NCBI GenBank assembly: GCA_964019695.1
Contig: OZ026522.1
Span: 21,940,477 to 22,004,476 of the forward strand
Length of the DNA: 64,000 nucleotides
Origin: Loripinus fragilis
Lineage: Eukaryota; Mollusca; Bivalvia; Lucinida; Lucinidae
Direction: 5' to 3'
Position 1 is the stretch's first letter; every line of letters starts with the position of its first letter. Shown here piece by piece: positions 34,346 to 45,499 of this stretch. Under the pieces are notes generated by a model. That model saw only the letters and a program-made list of their open reading frames with translations, did not search any database and had not been told where the DNA came from. The position numbers and the translations under genes are program-made.

Positions 34346-34381
<36 letters not shown>
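34346..34381. repeat. (CA)n microsatellite
   Basis: An uninterrupted dinucleotide run of about 18 units. The minus-strand frames of 86 and 62 codons owe their CVCV runs to it. Confidence 0.95.
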
Positions 34382-34385
<4 letters not shown>

Positions 34386-34590
34386 AAGGAATTTTCTGGG
34401 CCCGCGCCTTCATACGCACGGCGAACACTCTGATATGACCGGATGAATGCCTGATTAGTCTGTTTCATTGCGGGGCGCACATATCATGTTGTGGGTTGTC
34501 TCTTTTATCGACCCTATCATGTTATTTATTCGATACTTTGCAATAACGTCTGCACCAAGACTATTCAAAAGCGTGTGCATTTATTTCTAA

Positions 34591-34823
34591 ACTACTGTCG
34601 TGCCAACCAAGAGTGACAGTGACGTAATCTTTTGTTTACAATTATTAAGTAAAGCATTAACTTGTACATCACACTTGCGCTAACACGAATCGATAGGTCA
34701 CTTGAGTATTAATCCTATCCTGCGGATAGGATTAATACACATGTGACCTATCGATTCTAAGTCCCTGATAACTATGTAAACAAACATGACGTCACTGTCA
34801 CTCTTGGCTGGCACGACAGTAGT
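34591..34823. mobile_element. Foldback MITE, 233 bp
   Basis: ACTACTGTCGTGCCA at 34591 is matched by TGGCACGACAGTAGT ending at 34823. Pairing resumes through GAGTGACAGTGACGT, then the long central stem ATCGATAGGTCAC...GTGACCTATCGAT, to a TGC loop at the centre (ATCCTATCC-TGC-GGATAGGAT). The whole element can fold on itself. Confidence 0.88.
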
Positions 34824-35276
34824 GTTATCGTCGCGTGATGCTATTTGGGAAATTCGAACAGGAGAATAAAATGTGGGGTCATGAGTAGTAACCCGTACAG
34901 CTGTATTTATAGTTTAAATGGCGAGGTGAAATATCATCTGGTTTTAACAATTTGGGGATCCTAGAAGGGATGTCAACCTGCTTCACAAAACATTTGAATC
35001 ACTATCCTGAAAACCATAAAGCATTTAGAACCAGTATTCCAAAATTATATTGATCATTGTGTCACTGTTTTATTTTTTCCAAAAGTATAATATGTCCTGC
35101 TAAAGAAGTACACTATATCGCATGCAATCTACAAAACATACATTTGTGCAAATCTACAAAACATAAATTGGATTTGGAATTTTGGGCACATCTGACCATC
35201 TAGTCAAATTATAGTTGCTTTGGCAACAAATATATCCCTAATTATATGTAGGCGTTCGGTAATGCTTCAAAAATTA

Positions 35277-35396
35277 AGTGAGTAGGATCAGGATATACCA
35301 CAATCACACACTGCAGACCAACCCACGGAACCGTGAGGAAGAGCTACAGAACACTAACAGTCACAAGACATCAGAAAGACAATTAAAGCAAGGCAA

Positions 35397-35458
<62 letters not shown>

Positions 35459-35500
35459 TCAAGATGATTGCAAAACTAGAAAGGATACAAAGAAATGCAT
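35277..35500 (-). mobile_element. Family-B retroelement tail with expanded (CT)n (copy 6)
   Basis: AAGTGAGTAGGATCAGGATA, CCAACCCACGGAACCGTGAG, GTCACAAGACATCAGAAAGA and GTCAAGATGATTGCAAAACT are the inverse of the family-B tail. At the position where other copies have a short CTCTCT, this one has about 27 CT units (35399-35453). Confidence 0.75.
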
Positions 35501-36600
35501 AACAAAACAAAGACAGATTTCGAAATGCTCTGCAAACGCCGTCAATTTCAGTTCCTCATTCATGTTTTTTTGCCTAAATTATCCCGCAAATTATTGCCAC
35601 CTGGCAATATATGTCTACCGTCTATGAGATGTTGGTACATAAACCTATCGCATATGCAAGCAGTGACGTCTCAGGCGAGCATGCGCATGCGCGCAGTCAC
35701 ACCAGAGAGTTTGTTGCTCGCACACACAAAGGGACATGAATGAAAGCTTTGGCCAGAGTAGAAGCCTGCTCTGCATATGCACGTTTAAAGAATGACTTTC
35801 TGCATATGCAATACGTACCTAACTATCATGAACTGGCTTATGTGATCCAAATATCCAGTTACTGAAATTAGACGAACTACTTTAGTTTGAATTACATTTG
35901 AAAGTCGAGCAACATGTAGAGAATCTTACATGAGTGCTCATGTATCATTGAGTTATCAAAACGAGTTAGGCAAAGGCGATAAAATGCTAGGTTTGCCGAA
36001 CATTTTATAATTTTTTGCATCCAATAATACAGGAGCACCAATTATAGTATGGTCCTAATATGGCCCTAATATTATTACAATTGCGTTTTGGGTTTGGAAA
36101 CGCTAAGATTTTGTCATATCAGTGCACGCAACGTTGTTGTGGCCGCCATTACACATTTTTACGAAATATATAAATAATGTATGCAAATCGCGATCGAACG
36201 TCTATTTACTTTGCTCGCGACGGATATTTCATTCCCATTTCCTTATATACAGTGCACAACTACGAAGGCTTGGTATGGACTTTTAGTTCTTAGTTCCCAT
36301 TTCTTACTACCCTACAGTAACCACTACATGCATGCTGTCATTCCGACTATCCGTCTCTACCCCATGTCAGTATAGGAATATTTAGCAAACAACAAGATTT
36401 CGCTGACGGTTTCAGTCTAGACAATCGGAAAATCTCGGGCCAATTCGAGAATGAAGCCTCGGATGTAGGTGAGGCGTAGTATTATGTATACAAAACCTGA
36501 GCTGCATTTTGCTAGCAGGAACTGGCGTAATGAAAATTAGTTCTGTAGCATGTGGGTGCAGCTCTATTAAAATCTATTGCAAAATGTATTCTATCAACAG
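35500..36600. other. Non-coding spacer
   Basis: No exon was recognised. The 82-codon frame at 35495 and the 64-codon frame at 36181 have no recognisable domain or splice context. Confidence 0.4.
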
Positions 36601-36685
36601 AATAAATGAAGTTAATGTATTTTTTTTCAACAAAACATCGCTATTATAGCGATATTTTATTGAAAAAGGCATAAACTTCATTTAT
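36601..36685. repeat. 85-bp palindrome
   Basis: AATAAATGAAGTT at 36601 is mirrored by AACTTCATTTAT ending at 36685. The centre is CGCTATTATAGCG. A small foldback element. Confidence 0.75.
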
Positions 36686-36904
36686 AGCATATTGTGGAAT
36701 GGTGTAAACAATACTTTGTTTCGCTGCAATCGAACTTGCTGTTAGCATGGTTTCTGTGACGTCAGCGTCGCGTTAAGTTACGTGAGCGTCACGTTATCAA
36801 AGAAGACACTCGACGTACATCCGAGGTCTGAGTCCACGGAATCGGCCGAGGCAGCTCCGATTGGAGTTCTAGAGTGATAAGGCGGGTCGATTTGATTACA
36901 AAGT

Positions 36905-38020
36905 AAGAAAGAAGGCAAAGATCAGGAATCGATACAATCAAGTACCACATCTGACCCAGGACACCGTATGAGAAAGTGACAAAACATACGAAAACATCAC
37001 AGACATAAGAGCCAAGAGGTCAGCCCTTTCCCAGCAGGTGACCACAAGGCTGCATGAAACAGTCAAGACGGCATGGCAACGACAAACACAAATAACAAAA
37101 AGATTCACAAACGAAGCACCGCCTTGGAACGGTAAGAAAATTATTGGAGTGCTTAAACATATTTTATGGTACCAACCTCACCCTTAATTCTGATGTTGAT
37201 CAAGAAACATAGATGTTTGGTTCGCATGAAAGATCCCTAACTTATCTATGAATCATCTCCTAGTACATGTAAATCAAGATATAAAAAGAAGATAAAATAA
37301 AGATAAGGGCTCAACAGTACATGCAACTGAATACCGGAGCAAAGAAATCCAACAGTTAAACCCCAGTGGGCCCGACACGCAACCCTCTCATCTATAGATA
37401 CATGTAAGTCTTTAAGTCGGAACCGTCATATAATGCGGTCCGACCCACGGGCGTGCAATTAAAGAGGAAAACAAAGTTGCCAACCGTGATTGGGTTGATC
37501 ACCAAGCATGCAGTTTTTTGTTTTTTTTTCAATTCATCAATGCTATAATCACTCTTTTTAATGAGATTTGTTTGATAAATTGCGCTGAAAAATTATTAGT
37601 GCCAACAGTTTTCTTTAATTTATACACTAAGTCGCCATAAAACTATCTGGTTCCGAAAGTCCCTGGCGCAACAGAGATTTAAGTCCGGCGTGGAATTAAG
37701 ATATCAAATCATAATATCGGCGATAAAAAGAAAAAGTTTTGCGGAGTTAATGATATTGATAGCCTTGTTTAAGAAGTTCAATAGTTTATTGCGAGTGTTG
37801 AAGTCAGCGATGATGGCTAGATGCTCTAGCAAATCGGATGAGTTGAGGAATATATATAAACTCCATAGGATGTAGAGCGAAGAAACTCACCATCTAAAAA
37901 TGGGAAATTGACTATTTCAAAATCAAAAGCGTCAAGTTTATCGTAAATTTTGGTAGAAACAATATCTTTGGAAATGGACAAATGCAAGTCCAAAAATTGC
38001 CCTGATGTTTTAAAGTCGAG
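36905..38020 (-). mobile_element. Reverse-transcriptase element, family A (copy 3, decayed)
   Basis: Collinear with 17896-19010: the same tail (GATCAGGAATCGATACAATC, inverse), UTR (GCCTTGGAACGGT, ACCTCACCCTTAATTC) and coding block. The coding part is broken; only 37826-38020 keeps a readable IVSTKIYDKLDAFDFEIVNF stretch, and VPRSTSYGVY has become FLRSTSYGVY. Several small deletions and stops separate it from the intact frame of copy 2. Confidence 0.85.
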
Positions 38021-38329
38021 CATGTTTCGGCAGTAAAAAAATGTAGTAAGCATCAACATACGTTTCAAAGCAACCAATCATATATAGCAATGTGGCCAAA
38101 GGTATCCGTCTCCTTGATCATTTTTTTTTTTTGTTTATACAGGAAAAAATTCATGCAAATAAGAGCTTTTGAAAGATATATTCCCTTTCTCTGCATTGCA
38201 TTAAACTATGGCGTAACTCTTACTTATCATCATTTGAGAAATCATGAGAACAATTATTATTCTTATCAAATGTACTTGCTGTTATATGTACGAAATGATC
38301 CTGCACACATGAGATTCATTGCTGTCATA

Positions 38330-41105
38330 ATTGCAGATGGAACAATAAACTATCTGCTCTCATAATCGCAGATGATACAGTAAACTACAATGTATATGCT
38401 CTCATAATTGCAGATGGTACAATAAATAAACTGCTCTCAAAATTGCAGATGGTAAATAAGTATCTACTCTCACAATCGCAGATGGTTCAGTAAACTATAT
38501 GCTCTCATAATTGCAGATAGAACAATAAACTATCTGCTCTCGCAATTGCAGATGGTAAGTAAACTATCTGATCTCACAATCGAAGATGGTACAGTAAATT
38601 ATCTGCTCTCATATAATTGCAGACTGTACAATAAATAATCTGCTCTCACAATTGCAGATGGTACAGTCAACTGTCTGCTCTCATAATTGCAGATTGTACA
38701 TTGAACAATCTGCTCTCACAGTTGTAGATGGTACAGTAACCTATCTGCTCTGACAATCGCAGATGATACAGTAAACTCTCTGTTCTCACAATCGCAGATG
38801 ATACAGTAAACTCTCTGTTCTCACAATCGCAGATGATACAGTAAACTCTCTGCTCTAACAGTTGCAGACAACACAGTAAACTCTCTGTTCTCACAATCGC
38901 AGATGATACAGTAAACTCTCTGTTCTCACAATCGCAGATGATACAGTAAACTCTCTGCTCTCACAGTTGTAGATGGTACAGTAACCTATCTGCTCTGACA
39001 ATCGCAGATGATACAGTAAACTCTCTGTTCTCACAATCGCAGATGATACAGTAAACTCTCTGTTCTCACAATCGCAGATGATACAGTAAACTCTCTGTTC
39101 TCACAATCGCAGATGATACAGTAAACTCTCTGCTCTAACAGTTGCAGACAACACAGTAAACTCTCTGTTCTCACAATCGCAGATGATACAGTAAACTCTC
39201 TGTTCTCACAATCGCAGATGATACAGTAAACTCTCTGTTCTCACAATCGCAGATGATACAGTAAACTCTCTGCTCTAACAGTTGCAGACAACACAGTAAA
39301 CTCTCTGTTCTCACAATCGCAGATGATACAGTAAACTCTCTGTTCTCACAATCGCAGATGATACAGTAAACTCTCTGCTCTCACAGTTGTAGATGGTACA
39401 GTAACCTATCTGCTCTGACAATCGCAGATGATACAGTAAACTCTCTGTTCTCACAATCGCAGATGATACAGTAAACTATCTGTTCTCACAGTTGCAGACA
39501 ACACAGTAAACTATCTGCTCTCACAATTGCAGATCTAGTAAACTATTTTCCTTCACAATTGCAGATGGAGTTGTAAACTATCTTCTCTCATAATTGCAGA
39601 TGGTACAGTTAACTTTCTGCTCCCACAATTGTAGATGGTACAGTAAACCCTCTGCTCTCATAATCGCAGATGGTACAGTAGACTATTTGCTCTCACAATT
39701 GCAGATACTATGGTATGATACAATCGCAGATGATACAGTAAACTATCTGTTCTCACAGTTGCAGACAACACAGTAAACTATCTGCACTCACAATTGCAGA
39801 TGATCTAGTAAACTATTTTCCTTCACAATTGCAGATGGAGTTGTAAACTATCTTCTCTCATAATTGCAGATGGTACAGTTAACTATCTGCTCCCACAATT
39901 GTAGATGGTACAGTAAACCCTCTGCTCTCATAATCGTAGATGGTACAGTAGACTATTTGCTCTCACAATTGCAGATACTATGGTAACTATCTAGTATCTT
40001 AATTGCAGATGATCTAGTTACGTATGTGCTCTCATAATTGCAGATGGTTAAGTAAGCTATCTGATCTCACAATCTCGGATGGTACAGTTAACTATCTGCT
40101 TTCACAATAGCCGATACTACAGTAAACTATCTGCTCTCATAATTGCAGATTGTACAGTAAACTATCTGCTCTCATAATTGCAGATTGTACAGTAAACTAT
40201 CTGCTCTCGCAATTACAGAAGGTACAGTAAACTATCGTTCTCACAATCGCAGATGGTAAGTAAACTATCTGCTATCTTAGTTGCAGATGGTACGGTAAAC
40301 TATCTGCTTTCACAATTGCAGATGGTACAGTAAACTATCTGCTCTCATAATTGCAGATTGTACAGTAAACTATCTGCTCTCATAATTGCAGATTGTACAT
40401 TAAACTAACTGCTCTTATAATTACAGAAGGTACAGTAAACTATCTGCTCTCACAATTGCAGATGGTACAGTAAACTATCTGCTCTCATAATTGCAGATTG
40501 TACATTAAACTAACTGCTCTTATAATTACAGAAGGTACAGTAAACTATCTGCGCTCACAATTGCAGATGGTAAGTAAACTATCTGCTCTCTTAATTGTAG
40601 ATGGTCTCACAACTACAGAAGGTACAGTAAACTATCTGCATTCTCATTTGCAGATGGTACAGTGAATTATCTGTTCTTACAATGGTAGATGGTACAGAAA
40701 TCTATCTGCTCTCACGATTGTGCATAGTACAGTAAATTCTCTGCTGTCATCATTGCAAAATGTACAGTAAACTATCTGCAGTTACAATTGCAAAAAGTAC
40801 AATTTCAGATGGTAAAGCAAACTATCTGCATTAATAATTGCAGATGGTACAGTAAACCGTCTGCCCTCGCAATTGCAGATGGTAATTAAACTCTCTGCTC
40901 TCATAATTGCAGATGGTACAGTAAATTACCTGCTCTCACAATCGCAGATGGTACAGTAAACTATCGCTCTTATAATTATAGATGTTTCCATTAAATATCT
41001 GCTCTCGCCATTGCAGATTGTATGGTAAACTATCTGCCCTCACAATTGACGATGACACAGTAAACTTTCTGCCCTCAAAATAATTGCGGATGGTACAGTA
41101 AACTA
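38330..41105 (+). repeat. 35-bp satellite array, about 79 units
   Basis: The unit is about CTGCTCTCACAATTGCAGAT + GGTACAGTAAACTAT. Central units (38740-39480) are nearly identical variants (CTCTCTGTTCTCACAATCGC + AGATGATACAGTAAA). Higher-order structure is visible: one variant pair recurs at 38746, 38991 and 39411, spacings of 245 and 420, both exact multiples of 35. A 267-bp block beginning near 39481 repeats at 39748. Units at both edges are degenerate. Frames in it are not genes. Confidence 0.95.
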
Positions 41106-41109
41106 TATA

Positions 41110-42780
41110 TAGATACCGTAAAATAAAACTATCACATGCGTTTTAAGCAGTTTATGTTAATAAAAACGTTGTCAGGTCCTTCTAGAAAGTGCATGCATGT
41201 GTAAAGCGCATCAGGTTCTGTATTTGGAATACCACTGTACATTTGTATGGGAACAAGATTACACATTGGACAGATACTGGCAATTAGGTGCATTTTACTG
41301 TACAAAAATCGCAATCTTCACAAGGAAACTTGGTCCGCGTTTGAATGTCTTTGACATTAGAAAAAGACTGCTCTCGATCTTTGCACCGGCTGTAAACTTA
41401 TTTACGTTATTTTCATTTTCCAACATATGTTTTATTCTGTGAAAAACAATATACAAATGTAGTATATTTAGACTGAGCATCCGCATGCATGGTGGTTAAT
41501 ACCGCAACGAGGTGTGGGTGGATGGGCAACAATTCGGAGTGGTCGAATTATTCACTGTAATAGTCATTTAAACAATGCGTAAATGAAGTAAATATATATA
41601 CACACATTTCAAAACATAACATAACCCAACCACACGATTTGTTTTATTTGAAATGCAAAGTATTCACATGAAATGTTAATACTTTGCATTTGAAATAAAG
41701 CAAATACGTGTTAATGCAAATGTACTTTGCATCTGAAATAAAGCTAAATCAGCCTAATCTGTCAAAAGGTGTATACGTCTGTTCATTGAACCTTTTATTT
41801 CAAAAGCTTAATGTGGGCCGTTAGATGCTCGAGGTTATTTTTGCACAGGTACGACATATGACAAATAATAAGTAGTAGCAATTAATTCATTCCTTGACAT
41901 GTCAGGTAAAAAAGTGCTCTTAGCCCACGAACAGGCTTCGCAAGCTTTTACATCAGTGTCTATCTTGAATATGCATTAGAATTATAGTATGTTTTCAAAA
42001 TGTTTTGCGGACAGTTGTGGCTCTAAACGGCATGCCCTGATGCACATGGTATTTTAGAGCCTACATTGCCCCTGATTGTATAAGGGTCATTTTCTCGAAA
42101 TTGGTGCAGTTTATATTCTTATGAGCGTTTCCGTGTAATTCATGTAGAAAGACGCACGTTGAGGGCCACCTTGGGGAAATAATTGAACAAGTTTTATACT
42201 GTAAACCTTAAAAGGTGTTTTAATTTTTCGCGGGCTCCAAGCAGTACAAAATATCAAATAAAGTGCAGGAATTTAATACAAAACGGTATCAAAAATTTGT
42301 CAGGTACGCCAAACAATATAATATGCAAACAAAGCTATTTAGAGGTTAACACTTAATACGGTGCAGAATTTTTGTATAACCCATACGCACCTCTTACGAA
42401 TTTTCCTCTCAGTCTATATTTTTCGCAGTTTTATGTTTTAGCTTTCGTGAATGTGACAAATCTCTCAATAAGTGTTTGAGCCACCGGATAAACAAGCGTA
42501 GACTCAATCGCTTCTCTCACAAGCATGTTATTATATTGAACACCACAAAAGAAACCGGTTTGCTATTAAATAGAATTAAATTGGTCCACTGAACAAAAGG
42601 CTGGCTATTATCATTTTAGTTCGGACCTCACTGGTCAAGCTTGAACATCGGACACCTTAACACACTCATCTGACCAGGTAAGAAATTTGGCCATTTTTTT
42701 AAATTGTTTTATCTCATTTATATAACATTTTCATTGGTCGAGATTCACAAAAAAAAAAAATGCATAAAATTGCGGATATT
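41110..42780. other. Non-coding spacer
   Basis: No exon is supported. A hairpin around AATGCAAAGTATT / AATACTTTGCATT lies at about 41653-41692. At about 42200-42245 TGTAAACCTTAAAAGG and TTTCGCGGGC resemble MITE ends of the type at 182-397. Confidence 0.4.
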
Positions 42781-42800
42781 TTCCTTTCGAATTATTTTAA

Positions 42801-42867
42801 CATGTGTTTTGGGTGCTAAAAAGAACCGTCTCACTGAGACGGTTCTTTTGATTACCCATAACACATG
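42801..42867. repeat. Hairpin repeat H (copy 1)
   Basis: CATGTGTTTTGGGTGCTAAA leads to a perfect stem AAGAACCGTCTC-ACT-GAGACGGTTCTT, and the outer arms close with ACCCATAACACATG. The flanks also resemble those of copies at 53619 and 58355. Confidence 0.85.
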
Positions 42868-43050
42868 TTTGGATAAGAAATATGAAAATTGATTCTTAAA
42901 AGTATACCTGAATTTTCATTGAAAAAATAGAAGCATAAACTTTCTTTTTAATTCATTGTATAACTGTCGTTATGCCACAGTGCTATGCTTTTTGGTACCA
43001 GCTTCTGAGATTTGGTACCTGTACATATAGCATATATGTTTTATAACATG

Positions 43051-43305
43051 TGCATGTATGAAAGGTTTGGGCATGTGAGAACAGCATGTGCTATACAGAT
43101 TGATAGCAAGGGGGTGGGGGAGTGACAGGGAGGCCCAAGCTAACATGGAAGAACCTGACAGAGAAAGACTGCCCTGAGTGGAAGCTCACGACAGTTGACC
43201 CTCAAGAAAGGAACACCTGGAGATCAGGTGTGATATCTGCCATACATGCAGCTAGCCAGTTACCTGGAAGGGGCCCACTGATATGGATGATGCCCGCGCA
43301 CCTGT
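43051..43305 (+). pseudogene. C-terminal end of a LINE reverse transcriptase
   Basis: A frame at 43122 gives GRPKLTWKNLTEKDCPEWK, then DPQERNTWRSGV and AASQLPGRGP. Before it, in a shifted frame, is CMYERFGHVRTACAIQIDSK. The order 'W/RFGHV-R...GRPK-x-T-W-x-x-x-x-x-x-D...D-R-x-x-W-R' is the usual end of non-LTR (Jockey/CR1/I-like) polyproteins. Only the last 75 or so residues remain, with a frameshift near 43110. The actual end of the element is probably just after GPLIWMM, near 43305. Confidence 0.75.
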
Positions 43306-43573
43306 ACGTTAATCAAATATCCGATTATGATGGTAATAAAGCAGTCGTAATATGGATTGTTCGACCAAATTTGAACCGACTCAATGAGGCGGTTCAAAAA
43401 TAAACTAACGATCCATATTGACAAAACAAATCTTTCCTGATAGTTGCAATATGTAATACTAGACAGTTCACCGACAAGATGGTTCACCAACATTGATTTG
43501 AAGATATGTTACGACGGATGCATACATGATGTCGCAAATATACTTGAAGACACTGCCCTGGCACCGTTGAGCT

Positions 43574-43671
43574 CGAGGTCTAGTCGAGTTCAAGTCTGCA
43601 TTTAGGGAAGTAGAGACAGAATTTTGTGATGTTCAAAAGGATAAAAAAGAATTAAGTAATCTCTTGGACAG
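43574..43671 (+). CDS. Possible coiled-coil exon
   Basis: Between an acceptor-like TTGAG and a donor-like ACAG|GTGAAC there is an open stretch reading LVEFKSAFREVETEFCDVQK and DKKELSNLLDR. Its charged heptad pattern suits a coiled coil. It could be an exon of the same locus as the frames at 43770 and 44379, or a relic of a mobile element. The acceptor is weak. Confidence 0.3.
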
Positions 43672-43757
43672 GTGAACACATGTTAGATGTTGTTGTTTTT
43701 TCTCAGTTTGTACAATGGATTTAGAAATGTATGAGTTAGGTCAGTTCATGACCTATC

Positions 43758-43925
43758 TTGTTTACCGTTGATCCGCGATTAAATCCGGTTAGTGGTCACC
43801 AAAAATGCTTTTTACGAACTACAACCATTGAAAACAGCCCTTACGGGGAAACATTCGAATATAACGAATATCTCGTTGGACAATCATGGCCTGACTTTGC
43901 GGGGCTAAACATTATGTACTCTCCT
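43758..43925 (+). CDS. Possible internal exon, unknown protein
   Basis: The frame includes PVSGHQKCFLRTTTIEN, SPYGETFEYNEYLVGQSWPD and FAGLN. Its composition is protein-like (aromatic residues, Gly, Pro, Asn spaced as in globular domains) and it lies 450 bp before the 44379 frame. After about 43925 the sequence becomes repetitive and the frame loses that character. No family is recognised. Confidence 0.3.
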
Positions 43926-44288
43926 ACATACTTTGTATTGTGTGGTGGAGGCCTTGAAGAAGCATATTATTTGCTTTTTATGTCCTCTAAGTACTGTGTG
44001 CTAGCCGCAACGCAACATTTATGATTATTAACAATCGTAGTAGCGGCAGTAGCAAAATAATGTAATTGCAACGAGGTTTCCACAATTACATGGCCTAGAT
44101 AGCAAGTTCGAGCAGTAACCAATTTTGTGAAATATGTCACTGGTTCGATCAAGTACATGGAGCCTCTTTTTGGGCACGGACCTTGTTTATAAAGAATCCT
44201 TGATTTAGGATACGTGTAGAATATGATTCATAAGATTTCATTGTGGTCAGTTTAATTTTCTAAGGGCTTTCCCACAAACCACCCAGCC

Positions 44289-44290
<2 letters not shown>

Positions 44291-44328
<38 letters not shown>
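44291..44328. repeat. (CT)n microsatellite
   Basis: A dinucleotide run of about 19 units just upstream of the exon-like frame at 44379. Confidence 0.95.
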
Positions 44329-44331
<3 letters not shown>

Positions 44332-44378
44332 ATACGTTTTACACGAGTGTTATCCATTTGTTTCCACAGTTTGATTGA

Positions 44379-44831
44379 ATGACATACATGTATTTGGGGG
44401 TCAACGGTATGAGTCCACAAAAAAACGTAGCTCTTGAAGATTGGTTCATCTTAGCTAACAGTGCAGACGTTTTACTCTCATCTGTGTTTGTACTTTCTTT
44501 GAAGAGTGTCCAAGCAGCACCTTTAGGACAGTTATATTTAGCCTCCCTGCAACAAAGTAAGAATTTTCAAGACCAAGCGGTCATTTTTTCCTCAATTGGC
44601 CAATTTCAATTTGTCGGTTATGAAAGAGTCTACATTATAAGAAGACTGTACATGTCCATGTACGACCTGCAGGAAAATTTTGACATCCTGAAATCAATGG
44701 ACATTCCTCATCTTTATACTTTCATTAAGCCATTTACGCCGAATGTATTTTCCCATCCTTATCCATTGTACGAGTCAATTACCAGTTTTAGGGTTGTTGG
44801 GTGGTACTTTTCACTTTTATTCAAATTTTAA
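44379..44831 (+). CDS. Possible 3'-terminal exon of an unknown, multicopy gene
   Basis: A 150-codon frame with globular composition: GVNGMSPQKNVALEDWFILA, NSADVLLSSVFVLSLKS, GYERVYIIRRLYMSMYDLQE and FSHPYPLYESITSF, ending in a stop. 'ALEDWFILANSADVLLSS' resembles the 'D-x-x-x-L-(S/A)-x-C/S-D-x-x-(I/L)-x-S' region of some nucleotide-sugar glycosyltransferases (GT11-like), but this is only a hint. A TGA lies in frame directly before the first ATG and the TTTCCACAG acceptor at 44369 would read into it, so the exon may be damaged. The last 25 codons and the 3' flank recur at 47.62 and 61.70 kb in decayed form, so the gene is duplicated or its 3' end is part of a repeat. Confidence 0.45.
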   Translation: MTYMYLGVNGMSPQKNVALEDWFILANSADVLLSSVFVLSLKSVQAAPLGQLYLASLQQSKNFQDQAVIFSSIGQFQFVGYERVYIIRRLYMSMYDLQENFDILKSMDIPHLYTFIKPFTPNVFSHPYPLYESITSFRVVGWYFSLLFKF

Positions 44832-44839
44832 TAGAAACT

Positions 44840-44995
44840 TCTGTAAGTAAACAGTGGAGAATGTGATCAGACGCCGCGCTCTGCGGCGTCTGATCTGGAT
44901 TTGCACTGTTCTCCGATGCCCCACAAAGCGAAAAGCTCTGGCGAGACTGCGCGTTCTGAGCATACGCTGCTCAGCAATGCGATAAGCACTAAATT
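44840..44995 (+). repeat. Repeat K with GC-rich hairpin (copy 1)
   Basis: After GAAACTTCTGTAAGTAAACA there is a palindrome GATCAGACGCCGC...GCGGCGTCTGATC (44865-44895) followed by TTTGCACTGTT and TGCCCCACAAA. Copies lie at 47748-47810 and 61820-61890, each directly downstream of a relic of the 44379 exon's 3' end. Confidence 0.7.
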
Positions 44996-45499
44996 CTCGT
45001 GTATTTGTTTTGCCCTGTAATGAATGGTGGGTTGACTGGGTGGTGTAGATTTAATGGATTGTTTATCGGATAAATTACAATTGGACTTGGAGACAATACA
45101 CGAACGTAGCCTACGGACATTTTACTGACGCTGCGTTCACGGCGCCGTGGTTTTATGTATGTGTCACACCATGTAATTACCTTTCAATAGACCTAAATTA
45201 CATTCTCAATACCTCGACAAAAGGGCTCTTATTACGGACACTGTGGTTTTGGGGATGCTCAATAAGGTTTTGGATGGGGAAATAGACCATATATTTACTG
45301 ACGGAGAACATCAAAATGATTTAAAATAAAAATAAAAATAAAAAAGCCAAGAATTTAGGGATTCAAATACAACGTATGAAACAAATCAACCGTTAGTTAA
45401 ACAAATAAACCTTAGGGGGCTGGAATCCCATCCCCCAACCCCGCCCGAACGGCACTATGGTGAAAACGTGCAAAACTTAAAAGGTCATAAATGATCCAA

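Noticed and set aside
38667..38894. A minus-strand repeat protein (SAIVRTESLL units)
   Set aside because: 35 bp is not a multiple of three, so the frame cannot persist; it is a by-product of the satellite.
38330..41105. CRISPR-like array because of regular repeats
   Set aside because: The whole unit is repeated without unique spacers, in a eukaryotic context; it is a satellite.
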